Positions 30,993 through 39,210 of a stretch of 64,000 nucleotides of DNA are shown here, piece after piece. The stretch is from Pseudoclavibacter caeni (lineage in GTDB: Bacteria; Actinomycetota; Actinomycetes; Actinomycetales; Microbacteriaceae). Made by a program: the position numbers and the translations under genes. The notes beneath the pieces were generated by a model. It saw only the letters and a list, made by a program, of their open reading frames with translations, had not been told where the DNA came from and did not search any database. The stretch is taken from positions 301,084-365,083 of the forward strand of contig NZ_WBKA01000003.1 in the NCBI RefSeq assembly GCF_008831125.1, written 5' to 3'. Positions within the stretch are counted from its first letter, which is position 1, and every line of letters starts with the position of its first letter.

Positions 30993-31862
30993 CTACAGTC
31001 CCGCCAGCTCGTCCCTGGCGAGCACGACGTCCGAGGGCTGCACGTCGCTGGTGAAGTACGGCGCGAGCTGGTCGGTGTAGTCCTGTTCGAAGAAGCCCTC
31101 GTCAGTCAGCGAGGTGATCCGCTCGTTGACCCAGCCGAGCAGGTCGCTGTTGCCCTTGGCCACGGCCGGGGCGATGTACGACTGGTCGCCGAGCTGCTTG
31201 ATACCGACGGTGTAGCCGGGGTTGTCCTTCGCCCACGAGTACAGGTACGTGTTGTCATCGGCGAGAGCGGCGGCACGGCCGTCCTGGAACGCCTGGAACT
31301 GCTGGGTCTTCGAGTCGTACTTCGACTGCTCGATGCCCGGCTCGTTCTCGGTGAACCACTGCTCGGCGGTGGTGCCTTTGTTCACCGCGAGGGTCTGGCC
31401 CTCGAGCTGCGACACATCGGTGATCAGCGCGCTGTCGGGCGACACCACGCCGATCGAAACCTTCATGTACGGCTTGGCGAAGTCGACGACCTCCTTGCGC
31501 TCGTCGGTGACGGTGAAGTTCGCGAGCACGAGGTCGGCCTTGTCAGAACGCAGCGTGTCGACGCGAGCGTCAGCGTTGACGGGAACCCACTCGACCGTCA
31601 CGCCCAGGTCCTGGGCGAGCCGCTCGCCGAGCTCGACGTCGAAGCCGGTGTTCGTGCCGTCGTCCTTCGTGTACCCGTACGGCTTCAGGTCGGTGAAGGT
31701 CGCGATGCGGATGCTGCCGCGATCCTTGATCTCCTGCACGGTCGCGCCCGTCTGCGACTGGGGCGACGAGTCAGCCGAGCCGCTCGCGCAGCCGGTCAGC
31801 GCGACCGTGACGACGGCGGTGGCGGCGAGTGCCGCGAACGTACGACGGGTGATCCTGTTCAT
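30993..31862 (-). CDS. Polar amino acid ABC transporter substrate-binding lipoprotein
   Basis: A 289-residue exported receptor. The signal segment ends in lipobox ALTGC; the N-terminus also has TRRTF, so Tat export cannot be excluded. The mature part is a family 3 (GlnH/ArgT type) protein: GSIRIATFTDLKPYGYTKDD, GFDVELGERLAQDLG, and ADLVLANFTVTDERKEVVDF are characteristic. AGGAGG precedes the ATG at good distance. It is the last gene of the permease-permease-ATPase-receptor run, 240 bp after the ATPase. The ligand is probably a polar amino acid or derivative. Confidence 0.93.
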   Translation of the reverse strand: MNRITRRTFAALAATAVVTVALTGCASGSADSSPQSQTGATVQEIKDRGSIRIATFTDLKPYGYTKDDGTNTGFDVELGERLAQDLGVTVEWVPVNADARVDTLRSDKADLVLANFTVTDERKEVVDFAKPYMKVSIGVVSPDSALITDVSQLEGQTLAVNKGTTAEQWFTENEPGIEQSKYDSKTQQFQAFQDGRAAALADDNTYLYSWAKDNPGYTVGIKQLGDQSYIAPAVAKGNSDLLGWVNERITSLTDEGFFEQDYTDQLAPYFTSDVQPSDVVLARDELAGL

Positions 31863-32102
31863 GATTCCTCCTGCGATAGGTCCGGTCTGAGCCGGGTGAA
31901 GCGGACACGGCGCCAGGCCGGCCCGCAGGTCATGCTGGCATGTGGGCGCGACGGTACGCCCGCATGTGTCGTACTGTGGCGTGCGGCTCGGCCCCGCTCC
32001 AGGCGACCGACACGCACGGGTGCCAGGTCGCGTCCCCGGCCGGCCGGTCTCGGGCAACCCGGTGCACGCCCGACGTGTCGCACCGGGTGCGCGCTCCGGG
32101 CC

Positions 32103-32930
32103 TCATTCGAGCGGGGCCATGCTCTCCAGGAACGCGCGGGCGCGGTCGGTGCGCGGGTGGTCGAAGAACTCCGCTCCCCCGGCCCGCTCGGCGATCACGC
32201 CGCCGTCGAGGAAGAGCACGGTGTCGGCGATGCGCCGGGCGAACTCCATCTCGTGGGTGACGACGATCATCGTCATGTCGTCGCGGGCCAGGTCGAGCAG
32301 GATCTCGAGCACCCCACGCACCATCTCGGGGTCGAGGGAGGCGGTGATCTCGTCGAAGAGCATGAGCTCGGGGCGCATGGCGAGCGCGCGGACGATCGCG
32401 ACCCGCTGCCGCTGCCCACCGGAGAGCTCACGCGGGTACGCGTCGCGATAGTCGCCCATCTGCACCCGGTCGAGCAGACGGTCCATGTCGGCGTCGACCT
32501 CGTCCCGGTCGCGATGCTGCACCTTGAGCGGGGCGAGCCGGATGTTCTCGGCGACGGTGCGGTTCGGGAAGAGATCGTAGCTCTGGAAGACCATGCCGAT
32601 GCGCGTGCGCAGCGGACGCCAAGCGTCCTCCTGAGCGCGGGCGCGACGAGCCAGCGCTCGGCGGCTCGGGTGGCGGTCCGCCAAGCCGGTCGCGTCGACG
32701 ACGGTGGCCCCGCCGAACTCGATGCGACCGCCATCGATCGTCTCCAGCCCGTTCAGACAGCGGATGAGCGTCGACTTGCCCGATCCGGAGGGTCCGAGCA
32801 GCACCTGCACGCTGCCGCGGGGCACCTCGAAGGTCACGTCGCGCAGCACCTCGCGGTCGCCGAAGCGCTTGGCGAGATCGGTGACGCGCAGCAACGGCTC
32901 GGCGGGCTGGTCGTCGACGGATGCGGTCAT
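32103..32930 (-). CDS. Polar amino acid ABC transporter ATP-binding protein
   Basis: A 275-residue ATPase of the GlnQ/HisP class. Walker A is LLGPSGSGKSTLIRCLNGLE near residue 46, the Q-loop is GMVFQSYDLFPN near 118, the signature is ELSGGQRQRVAIVRAL near 172, Walker B is LMLFDEITASLDPE near 195, and the H-loop is VVTHEM. An insert of about 20 basic residues (SRRALARRARAQED) precedes the Q-loop. Start overlaps the upstream permease stop by 4 nt. It powers the two permeases encoded upstream. Confidence 0.96.
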   Translation of the reverse strand: MTASVDDQPAEPLLRVTDLAKRFGDREVLRDVTFEVPRGSVQVLLGPSGSGKSTLIRCLNGLETIDGGRIEFGGATVVDATGLADRHPSRRALARRARAQEDAWRPLRTRIGMVFQSYDLFPNRTVAENIRLAPLKVQHRDRDEVDADMDRLLDRVQMGDYRDAYPRELSGGQRQRVAIVRALAMRPELMLFDEITASLDPEMVRGVLEILLDLARDDMTMIVVTHEMEFARRIADTVLFLDGGVIAERAGGAEFFDHPRTDRARAFLESMAPLE

Positions 32931-33613
32931 CGGTCACGCTCCTCGGTACGGCGCTCGAGCCGACGAGCCAGCCGGGCGAGCGGCCAGCAGACGGCGAAAA
33001 AGAGCGCAAAGATGAACAGGTAGATCCAGAACGGGGCATCCGGGGCGTTGTCCCGGTTGGCCTCCATGATCTGCTGGCCCACGGTGACGACGTCGAGCAC
33101 GCTGATCATGAGCAGCAACGACGTGGTCTTGATCACGCGGGTGGCCAGGTTGATCGTGGCCGGCACCATCAGCGGGATCGCCTGGGGGATACGCACCCAG
33201 CGCAGCAGCTGCATCCGCCCGAGCCCCAGTGCGCGGGCCGCGTCGACCTGCGCGTCCGGCACCGACTGCAGGCCACCGCGCACGACGTCCCCGATCTCGG
33301 CGGCCACCCACAGTGCGAACGCGACGACGGCGACGACCTCGCCGCCCACCTGCACGCCAAGCTCGCGGGGCAGGATGTAGTAGAAGAGGAACAGCAGCAC
33401 GAGCGTCGGCACGATGCGGAAGAACTCGAGGTACAGCCGCAGCACCGTGCGCAGCAGGCGGCTCGGCAGCAGGCGCAGCACCCCCATCACCACACCCAGC
33501 GGGATGCCGATGGCGAGGGAGAGCAGCGCGATGCGCACCGAGACCCACAGCCCGCCGAGCAGACGCAGCAGGATCGTCGGGTCGAGCAGCAGCTCAGCGC
33601 CGGAATGCACCAC
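32927..33613 (-). CDS. Polar amino acid ABC transporter permease (second)
   Basis: A 228-residue inner-membrane permease of the HisM/GlnP type. The start GTG has GGAGAGGAGGG 6 nt upstream and overlaps the first permease gene by 20 nt. The EAA loop is VDAARALGLGRMQLLRWVRIPQAI near residue 135, preceded by the family string YLEFFRIVPTLVLLFLFYYI near residue 60. Five hydrophobic segments are visible. It should form a heterodimer with the upstream permease. Confidence 0.94.
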   Translation of the reverse strand: MVHSGAELLLDPTILLRLLGGLWVSVRIALLSLAIGIPLGVVMGVLRLLPSRLLRTVLRLYLEFFRIVPTLVLLFLFYYILPRELGVQVGGEVVAVVAFALWVAAEIGDVVRGGLQSVPDAQVDAARALGLGRMQLLRWVRIPQAIPLMVPATINLATRVIKTTSLLLMISVLDVVTVGQQIMEANRDNAPDAPFWIYLFIFALFFAVCWPLARLARRLERRTEERDR

Positions 33614-34253
33614 GACGCACCCTCCTCTCCAACAGGGTCAGCCCGACCGACAGGGGGATCAGAATGATCGCGTATGCCACGACGAGCAGGAACAGGTACT
33701 CGTCGGTGCGGTAGTACATGCCGATCAGGTACCGTGCCGTGTTCGTCAGCTCGGGCACGGCGATGACGGTGAAGATCGAGGTCTCCTTGACCAGGAAGAT
33801 CATGTTCGCGGCGATCGCCGGCACACTCAGCGAGAGCCCCTGCGGCAGGGTCACGAAGCGGGCCTGCTGCAGGCGTGACAGACCAAGTGCGCGTGCGGAC
33901 TCGACCTGCGCGTCCGCCACCCCGGCGAACCCGCCGTGGAACGCACCGGCCATGTAGGCGCCGCCGAGCAGACCGAGGCCGACGATCGCGCAGGTCTCGG
34001 CCGACATCCGCAGACCGACCGACGGCAACGCGTAGTACAGGAAGAACAGCTGGATGAGCAACGGGGTATTGCGCAGCAGCTCCTCGTACCCGGCGGCGAC
34101 GCGGCCGAGCACGGGCACCTCGAACTGGCGGGCGAGGGCCGCGGCCGCGCCGACGACGAGCGCGATCGCGATGCCAACGGCGCTCAGCCACAGCGTGGTC
34201 CAGAAGGCGTCGACGAACAGCGGGATCGCCTTCGCGATCACCGTCCAGCTCAT
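33594..34253 (-). CDS. Polar amino acid ABC transporter permease (first)
   Basis: A 219-residue permease of the same family, with YEELLRNTPLLIQLFFLYYA near residue 55 and the EAA loop VESARALGLSRLQQARFVTLPQG near residue 125. ATG 34253 has AAGGTGG 5 nt upstream, better than the GTG at 34262. It is the first gene of the importer operon. The promoter should lie in the 376-bp gap upstream, which also carries a family 2 repeat. Confidence 0.94.
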   Translation of the reverse strand: MSWTVIAKAIPLFVDAFWTTLWLSAVGIAIALVVGAAAALARQFEVPVLGRVAAGYEELLRNTPLLIQLFFLYYALPSVGLRMSAETCAIVGLGLLGGAYMAGAFHGGFAGVADAQVESARALGLSRLQQARFVTLPQGLSLSVPAIAANMIFLVKETSIFTVIAVPELTNTARYLIGMYYRTDEYLFLLVVAYAIILIPLSVGLTLLERRVRRGAFRR

Positions 34254-34527
34254 CGCGACCACCTTCCTGTCCTATTCTGCTCCGCGACCCGTGCGCCGCT
34301 GTCGACCGCGGGCCGCTGGCCGGGCGCCCGAGACCGCCGTGCCGGACATCCGGTCTGTCATCCGAGACCGCCGTTCCGAGGGCCTGCCCTAGCACCCCCT
34401 GACACCGTTCCGGGCGACACAGCTTCTCAACGATAGACGTCCACGACGACCACGACCAGGGGCCACTGAAACATTCGTTCACACTCGCTCGCCCGCCAGC
34501 ACATTCTCAGCACCTTCCGTGCCCGCT

Positions 34528-34614
34528 CGTGCACCGACCTGCCGCCCGAACACCAACCTGCCACCCCTGGCAGATCCGTGCCATACGGATCCTCCGTGGC
34601 AGGTCCGTGCACGG
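34528..34614. repeat. Dispersed palindromic repeat, family 2 (four half-sites)
   Basis: Half-sites related to CGTGCACCGACCTGCCGC: direct at 34528-34545 and about 34550-34564 (partial), inverted at about 34568-34583 (TGGCAGATCCGTGCCA) and 34596-34614 (GTGGCAGGTCCGTGCACGG). It matches the motif at 30913-30972. It is the only structure I see in the 34254-34629 gap besides the presumed importer promoter. Confidence 0.65.
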
Positions 34615-34629
34615 GGAGGGAGACGGGCC

Positions 34630-35670
34630 CTACCGGCAGCGGCCCGTCCCCCGCGTTGCCCGCCTCTTCCGCGGCGGCGTGAGGATGATCCACCCGGTCA
34701 CCGCTGACCCGCCGACGAACCACACCGCCCACCAGGGGAACCCCGGTGCCCCGATGCCGCCGAGGCTCTCGCCGCCGCTGTCGTCGGTGTCGGCGATGCG
34801 CTTCGCGTGCACCATGAACCGGTGGCTGTTGACGCCGATCGGCGTGCAGGTGAAGAGGGTCACCCAGTCCTCTCCGGGCACGATTTTCAGCGAGTCAGTC
34901 TCGTTCGGCAGCACGGTCTCGGTGCTCATCACCTGGTAGCGGTGGTCCTCGCCGAGCACGCTGATCCAGAACACATCGCCGACCTGTGCTCGAGTCAGGT
35001 TCGTCAACAGCTTCGCGTGGATGAGCCCGGAATGTGCGGTGAGCACCGCGTGCGTGTTCGGTCCGCCGACGGGCAGTGACGTGCCATACAGGTGTCCGAG
35101 TCCCTTCGACAGGGTCTCGTCGGCCGTGCCGTGATAGATGGGCAGGCCGATGTCGAGGGCCGGGTAGCTCAGGGTGCCGATCGCGTCGGTGCCACTGACA
35201 CGCAGCAGATTCTCGTACGCCTGGTATACGGCGGTGCGCTGGGCCTCGTCGGGGTTCTGCTCGATGTACGGGTCGGTCAGCGGCCCGACCTGCAGCGTCT
35301 GGTTGTATGCGTATGCGGCGTCGAGGATGCGCTGCCGCTCCGCCGACGGCGTCTGCTCCACCCCCTGCAGGTACCCCGAGATCTCGCGGCTCGCGGCCAG
35401 CCGGGCGAACCAGTCGGCCGCCTGCGGGTACACGAGCAGCCCGATGGCGATCATCGCGACGATCTGCAGCAGGATGCCGCGGCGCAGTCGCCGGCGCTGC
35501 CGCGGCGTCCGTCTGCGCCGGCGGCGGCTCCGGCGGTGTCCTTGGGGATGCTGCCCCGCCCCCGCCTCACCGGCTGCGGTCTCGCCTGTGGTCGCCGCCG
35601 CAGGCCCGCCCTCGCGCGCGGACGCTCCCTCGACGGGAGTGCCTGTCCCTGCCTCGCCGGCTGCGGTCAT
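34630..35670 (-). CDS. Class C (pilus-type) sortase
   Basis: A 346-residue membrane transpeptidase. A 55-residue basic, low-complexity cytoplasmic head is followed by a transmembrane helix near 67-88. The sortase domain carries the catalytic His in VLTAHSGLIHAKLLTNL near 215, Cys in VTLFTCTPIGVNSHRF near 285 (the TLxTC motif) and the Arg after it. A DPY string in GPLTDPYIEQNP near residue 130 matches the lid that class C sortases place in the active site (usually DPF/DPW). A second helix near 320-340 is typical of class C. It should polymerise the three upstream pilins. The ATG overlaps the minor pilin stop. Confidence 0.95.
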   Translation of the reverse strand: MTAAGEAGTGTPVEGASAREGGPAAATTGETAAGEAGAGQHPQGHRRSRRRRRRTPRQRRRLRRGILLQIVAMIAIGLLVYPQAADWFARLAASREISGYLQGVEQTPSAERQRILDAAYAYNQTLQVGPLTDPYIEQNPDEAQRTAVYQAYENLLRVSGTDAIGTLSYPALDIGLPIYHGTADETLSKGLGHLYGTSLPVGGPNTHAVLTAHSGLIHAKLLTNLTRAQVGDVFWISVLGEDHRYQVMSTETVLPNETDSLKIVPGEDWVTLFTCTPIGVNSHRFMVHAKRIADTDDSGGESLGGIGAPGFPWWAVWFVGGSAVTGWIILTPPRKRRATRGTGRCR

Positions 35671-37484
35671 CGGGCGCCCGGGTTCGCTGCCGGCCCCGCG
35701 CTCCCGTCGGGGTTCGCGCCAGAGGCACCGGCTGCCCCAGCAGTGACCTCGGCCGTCGCCCGCCCCCGTCGGCGCGCGGCGAGACCGAGCAGCACGAGCA
35801 CTGCGGCGAGCAGCACAGCACCGGAGGCCTGCAGCCCGGTGCGGGCGAGCGTCCCCGGGCCGAGCGCGCCGCCGGGGCCGAGCAGGCCGGCCGCGCCCTC
35901 GTCCGCCTGTCGCACCTGCAGGGTGACGATCTGTGCGTCGGTGACCGAGTTTACGATGGCCGCCTGCGGGGTCAGATCGCCGGTCCAACCGGCGGGGAAT
36001 GACACCGGCATCACCCAGTACTGCCGGTACAGCGGGTCATCGGTGTCGCGGTCGAGCCCGTCGACGAAACCGGAGAACCGCAGCCCGTGCAGCAGCACGC
36101 GGCCGTCGGTGTCGGTCGTCCACTCGCTCACGCCTTCGATGGTGACCGGGTCGCGCCCGGCGAGTGCGTCCTCCGCCGAGAGGTACAAGCGTAGGCGCGT
36201 GCCGGGGATGCGATGGTCTGGGCGGCCCTGCTCGGTCACGATGATCTCGAGCGGGCCCCACTTCGTGGTCGCCGTGTCGGTCAGCCGGCTGGTCTGGTCG
36301 GCGTCGGCGACGCCGTCGTCGGTGATCACCAGGCGCACCCGGTTCGTGTGCTCGCCCTCGGCGGTGACGACGGTCGGGTAGGCGACGTGCACCTCGAGGT
36401 CGGGGTTCGTGGCGCGCAGGTCGGCGAGTCGGGTGCGCCCGGCGTCGGTGAACGCGACGGTGATGAGGGTGCCGTCGACGGCAATGGTCACGTCGTCGGC
36501 GCCGAGGGCCGTGCCGTCGCCGAGTGTGACGGCGACCTGGTCGGCGGTCGGAGGTTCGAGCCCGTCGGCGACCCGGTTGAGCACGCGGTAGACGCGCAGC
36601 GGCTCGGCGCGGGGCACGGTCGTGCGGCTCGTCCACCGCACGGTGTCGCCGAGCACGACGGCGTCGGCGTCATCGACGGCGAGGTCGGCGCTGGCGCCGG
36701 CGTTCTTCGGGTAGACGTGCACGGTCTCAAGCCACCCGTCGCCGGCCGGGTTCGTCAGCGGCAGGGCGACCAGGAAGGGATCGCTGGAGGCGTATCCGTC
36801 GGGTGTGACGGTCTCGTCGACCAGGTACAGCCCCACGCCGAGCGGCGCGAGGCTCGCGAGCCCGCTGGCGTCGGTGGTGCGGGTGACGTCGGGGGCGGCG
36901 TCACCGATGCGGGCGATCGCGTCGGCGGCGGTGAACGTCGAGGCCTCGGCGCGGCCGGCGTCCGTGGTCAGGTCCAGGCCGGGCACGCGGGTCGCGGTGA
37001 ACGTGGCCCCGGCGACCGGGGTGAGCCCGGAGACATCCTGCTCGACGCCGCTGGCCGGCTCGCCAAGCTGCTCGGGCTGATCGAGCTTGTGCACCTCGAT
37101 CGCCGTAGTCGCGTCGGGGTCGATGGATGCGATGGTCACGCGCCCGGCGCTCTCATCGCTGGCGGATGCGGTGGTCGCCTGCGCAGCTCCGGCATCCCCG
37201 GCAGGCACTGTGCCCGCTGCGGATGTGCCAGCCGGGGACGCTGCGGTGGTCGCCTGTGCCCGGGGCCCGGTGACGAGCAGCAGGGCGAGGGCGAGCAGCA
37301 CGGTCAGCAGGATGCCGAGCGGGCGGGTCGTGGTGCGCCACGCACCGGCCTGGTCGGGCACACGGGGCTGGTGGAGGAGCCGCACGGACACGTCAGCCGA
37401 GTGCCCCACCGCACGCCCGCCCGGACGGGTCATGCCCGTCGACGTGCTCGGGACGTAACCGGTCTGCGACCGTTCGCTGTCCAT
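35667..37484 (-). CDS. Minor (accessory or base) pilin with LARTG sorting signal
   Basis: A 605-residue SpaA-type surface protein. The signal peptide is long (hydrophobic segment about residues 55-75). Two to three Ig/CnaB-like regions follow: GATFTATRVPG, LASLAPLGVGLYLVDETVTP (an E-box-like Glu) and FSGFVDGLDRDTDD. A pilin-type motif WLETVHVYPKN lies near residue 257. The C-terminal sorting signal reads LARTG near residue 546 where LPXTG is expected, followed by a hydrophobic helix, RRRGR and a 35-residue tail. GGAGGAGG lies upstream of the ATG. It sits between backbone pilin and sortase. Confidence 0.88.
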   Translation of the reverse strand: MDSERSQTGYVPSTSTGMTRPGGRAVGHSADVSVRLLHQPRVPDQAGAWRTTTRPLGILLTVLLALALLLVTGPRAQATTAASPAGTSAAGTVPAGDAGAAQATTASASDESAGRVTIASIDPDATTAIEVHKLDQPEQLGEPASGVEQDVSGLTPVAGATFTATRVPGLDLTTDAGRAEASTFTAADAIARIGDAAPDVTRTTDASGLASLAPLGVGLYLVDETVTPDGYASSDPFLVALPLTNPAGDGWLETVHVYPKNAGASADLAVDDADAVVLGDTVRWTSRTTVPRAEPLRVYRVLNRVADGLEPPTADQVAVTLGDGTALGADDVTIAVDGTLITVAFTDAGRTRLADLRATNPDLEVHVAYPTVVTAEGEHTNRVRLVITDDGVADADQTSRLTDTATTKWGPLEIIVTEQGRPDHRIPGTRLRLYLSAEDALAGRDPVTIEGVSEWTTDTDGRVLLHGLRFSGFVDGLDRDTDDPLYRQYWVMPVSFPAGWTGDLTPQAAIVNSVTDAQIVTLQVRQADEGAAGLLGPGGALGPGTLARTGLQASGAVLLAAVLVLLGLAARRRGRATAEVTAGAAGASGANPDGSAGPAANPGAR

Positions 37485-37646
37485 GCGGGTCCTCCTCCCT
37501 CGTGCGCTGCTGGTTCTGCTGTTCCTGCTGCAGGTGTCCAAGGTGGCCTGGGTGCCTCCGTCGTGACGTCGGCGGTGTGGTGCCGTCGCGCGGAGAGCGC
37601 CCGGGGCTCCGGTTTCAGAGACCACGCAGGGCGCCCCGGCTGTGCT

Positions 37647-37684
37647 GCTCGGGGCAGTCACGCGTCCGCGCGTCTGCCCCGAGC
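37647..37684 (-). terminator. Hairpin between backbone and minor pilin genes (possible attenuator)
   Basis: GCTCGGGGCAG (37647-37657) and CTGCCCCGAGC (37674-37684) form a perfect 11-bp stem with a GC-rich 16-nt loop, 12 nt after the backbone pilin stop and 160 bp before the minor pilin start. Partial termination here would lower expression of minor pilin and sortase relative to the backbone. Confidence 0.65.
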
Positions 37685-37695
37685 ACAGATATCGG

Positions 37696-39210
37696 CTACG
37701 CGGCCTGGTCCTCGCGGGCGCGACGCCGGCGGGCGATCACCAGCACGGCGACCAGGAGGCCTGCGCCGAGCACGGTGAGGATCAGCGTGCCCGTGCCACC
37801 GGTGAGCGGCAGGGTGAAGCCGGTGCTGTTGGGCGCGTCGGCGATCGTGGTCGTCGCGACGTCAACCCCGGCAGCGGTGACGTTCACCTTCACCGGCTGG
37901 GCAAGCAGCTGATAGCCCTCCGGGGCCGTGACCTCGTTGACCCAGTACGAACGGTAGGAGCCCTCAGCCACGGACTCGCCGTCGACCCAGTCGGAGAACA
38001 GCAGGCCGGAGATGACGACGGTGCCGTCGGTCGTGCTCGTCTGGAACGTAGTCTCTCCGTCGACGCTGATCGCATTGACACGGTTCTTCGCGTCGTCCTC
38101 GGTTCGGTACACGCTGAACGTCGCCGCCCCGCTGGTCAGCGGATCCCCTGTGGAGGAGTCGGTCTTGGCGATCTTGATGTCGCCGACCTTGATCGTCGCG
38201 GGGGTGCTGGTGATGTCTGCAGCGTCGTTGACCGAGAGGGTCGCCGTGTTGTTGATCGCGGCGGACGTCGTCGATTGGGCACCCTTGGCGGTGCTGTTCA
38301 CCGTTGTCGGGATGCTGAGCGTGACCTGCGCCGTGGGATCCGTGGCCCAGGCCGTGGCCAGCTTCGCACGGCCATCATCCGTGAAGGTGACCGTGACATT
38401 CTGCCCAGAGACGGCGACGCTGTAGTCACCTGAGGTGAGGGTCTGTCCAGTGCTGCCGGTCAAACCGACGGTTGGGGCGTTGTCACCCGTGGCGTAGGGG
38501 GTGAGTCGTGAGTCCAGCGCGTCCGAGATGACGTACTTGCTGATGGCGGTGTCGCGGGGGATGTCCGCGGTCACCGTCCAGGTGACGTCCTGCCCGACTG
38601 CGACCGAGTCACTCTCGTCGACAGCCTTCGACACGGTGACCTTCGAGTTCTTCGGGTAGACGTAGATCGTCGAGAGCCAGGTGTTTCGGTTCTCCGGGTC
38701 GGTCATCGGCACGGCCACGAGGAAGTCCTGTGCGGGGGTGACGCCGGCCGGCGCCGCGGTCTCGCGGATCAGGTACAGGCCGCGCGGGGCGTCCGACCAT
38801 GTGGCGACGCCGCTGGCGTTCGTGGCGTCGAACGTGTGCACTGCGGTCGGGGTCGCGCCGATCAGGCTCTGCGCTGCGGTCACGTCGATGGTGGAGATCT
38901 TCTGCTGCCACGCGTTCGATCCCGCGGTGAGGTCCGTGCCACTGTCCTGCACCGGAACGGCGTAGGCGGTGAACGTGACCCCGCTGATCGGCTCTGCCCC
39001 CGACGGGATGCCGCTCTGGGCACCCGTCGCGGCGTCGCCCTGCCCCGTCGGGGGTGTGGTGAGCTTCGTGATCGTGATGTCCGACGTCGTCGGGATGTCG
39101 TTGTCGTCGGCCTGGGCGACGACCGCGCCGCCCAGGGCGAGCGCGACCGCGCTCACCAAGGCCATGGTCGAGGCGATGATGCCCCGACGCCTCTTTCGTG
39201 TGTTCATCAT
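37696..39210 (-). CDS. Major (backbone) pilin, FimA/SpaA type, LPLTG
   Basis: A 504-residue pilin. The basic start MMNTRKRRRGIIAS and a hydrophobic segment with cleavage near AQADD form the signal peptide. The pilin motif WLSTIYVYPKN, whose Lys is the polymerisation nucleophile, lies near residue 190. The E-box is YWVNEVTAPEGY near residue 430, and the sorting signal is LPLTG near 467, followed by a helix and RRRRAREDQ. The D2-like domain LTSGAATFSVYRTEDDA suggests CnaB folds with isopeptide bonds. Two adjacent ATGs (39210, 39207) precede the gene, overlapping the tip gene stop. It forms the pilus shaft. Confidence 0.95.
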   Translation of the reverse strand: MMNTRKRRRGIIASTMALVSAVALALGGAVVAQADDNDIPTTSDITITKLTTPPTGQGDAATGAQSGIPSGAEPISGVTFTAYAVPVQDSGTDLTAGSNAWQQKISTIDVTAAQSLIGATPTAVHTFDATNASGVATWSDAPRGLYLIRETAAPAGVTPAQDFLVAVPMTDPENRNTWLSTIYVYPKNSKVTVSKAVDESDSVAVGQDVTWTVTADIPRDTAISKYVISDALDSRLTPYATGDNAPTVGLTGSTGQTLTSGDYSVAVSGQNVTVTFTDDGRAKLATAWATDPTAQVTLSIPTTVNSTAKGAQSTTSAAINNTATLSVNDAADITSTPATIKVGDIKIAKTDSSTGDPLTSGAATFSVYRTEDDAKNRVNAISVDGETTFQTSTTDGTVVISGLLFSDWVDGESVAEGSYRSYWVNEVTAPEGYQLLAQPVKVNVTAAGVDVATTTIADAPNSTGFTLPLTGGTGTLILTVLGAGLLVAVLVIARRRRAREDQAA

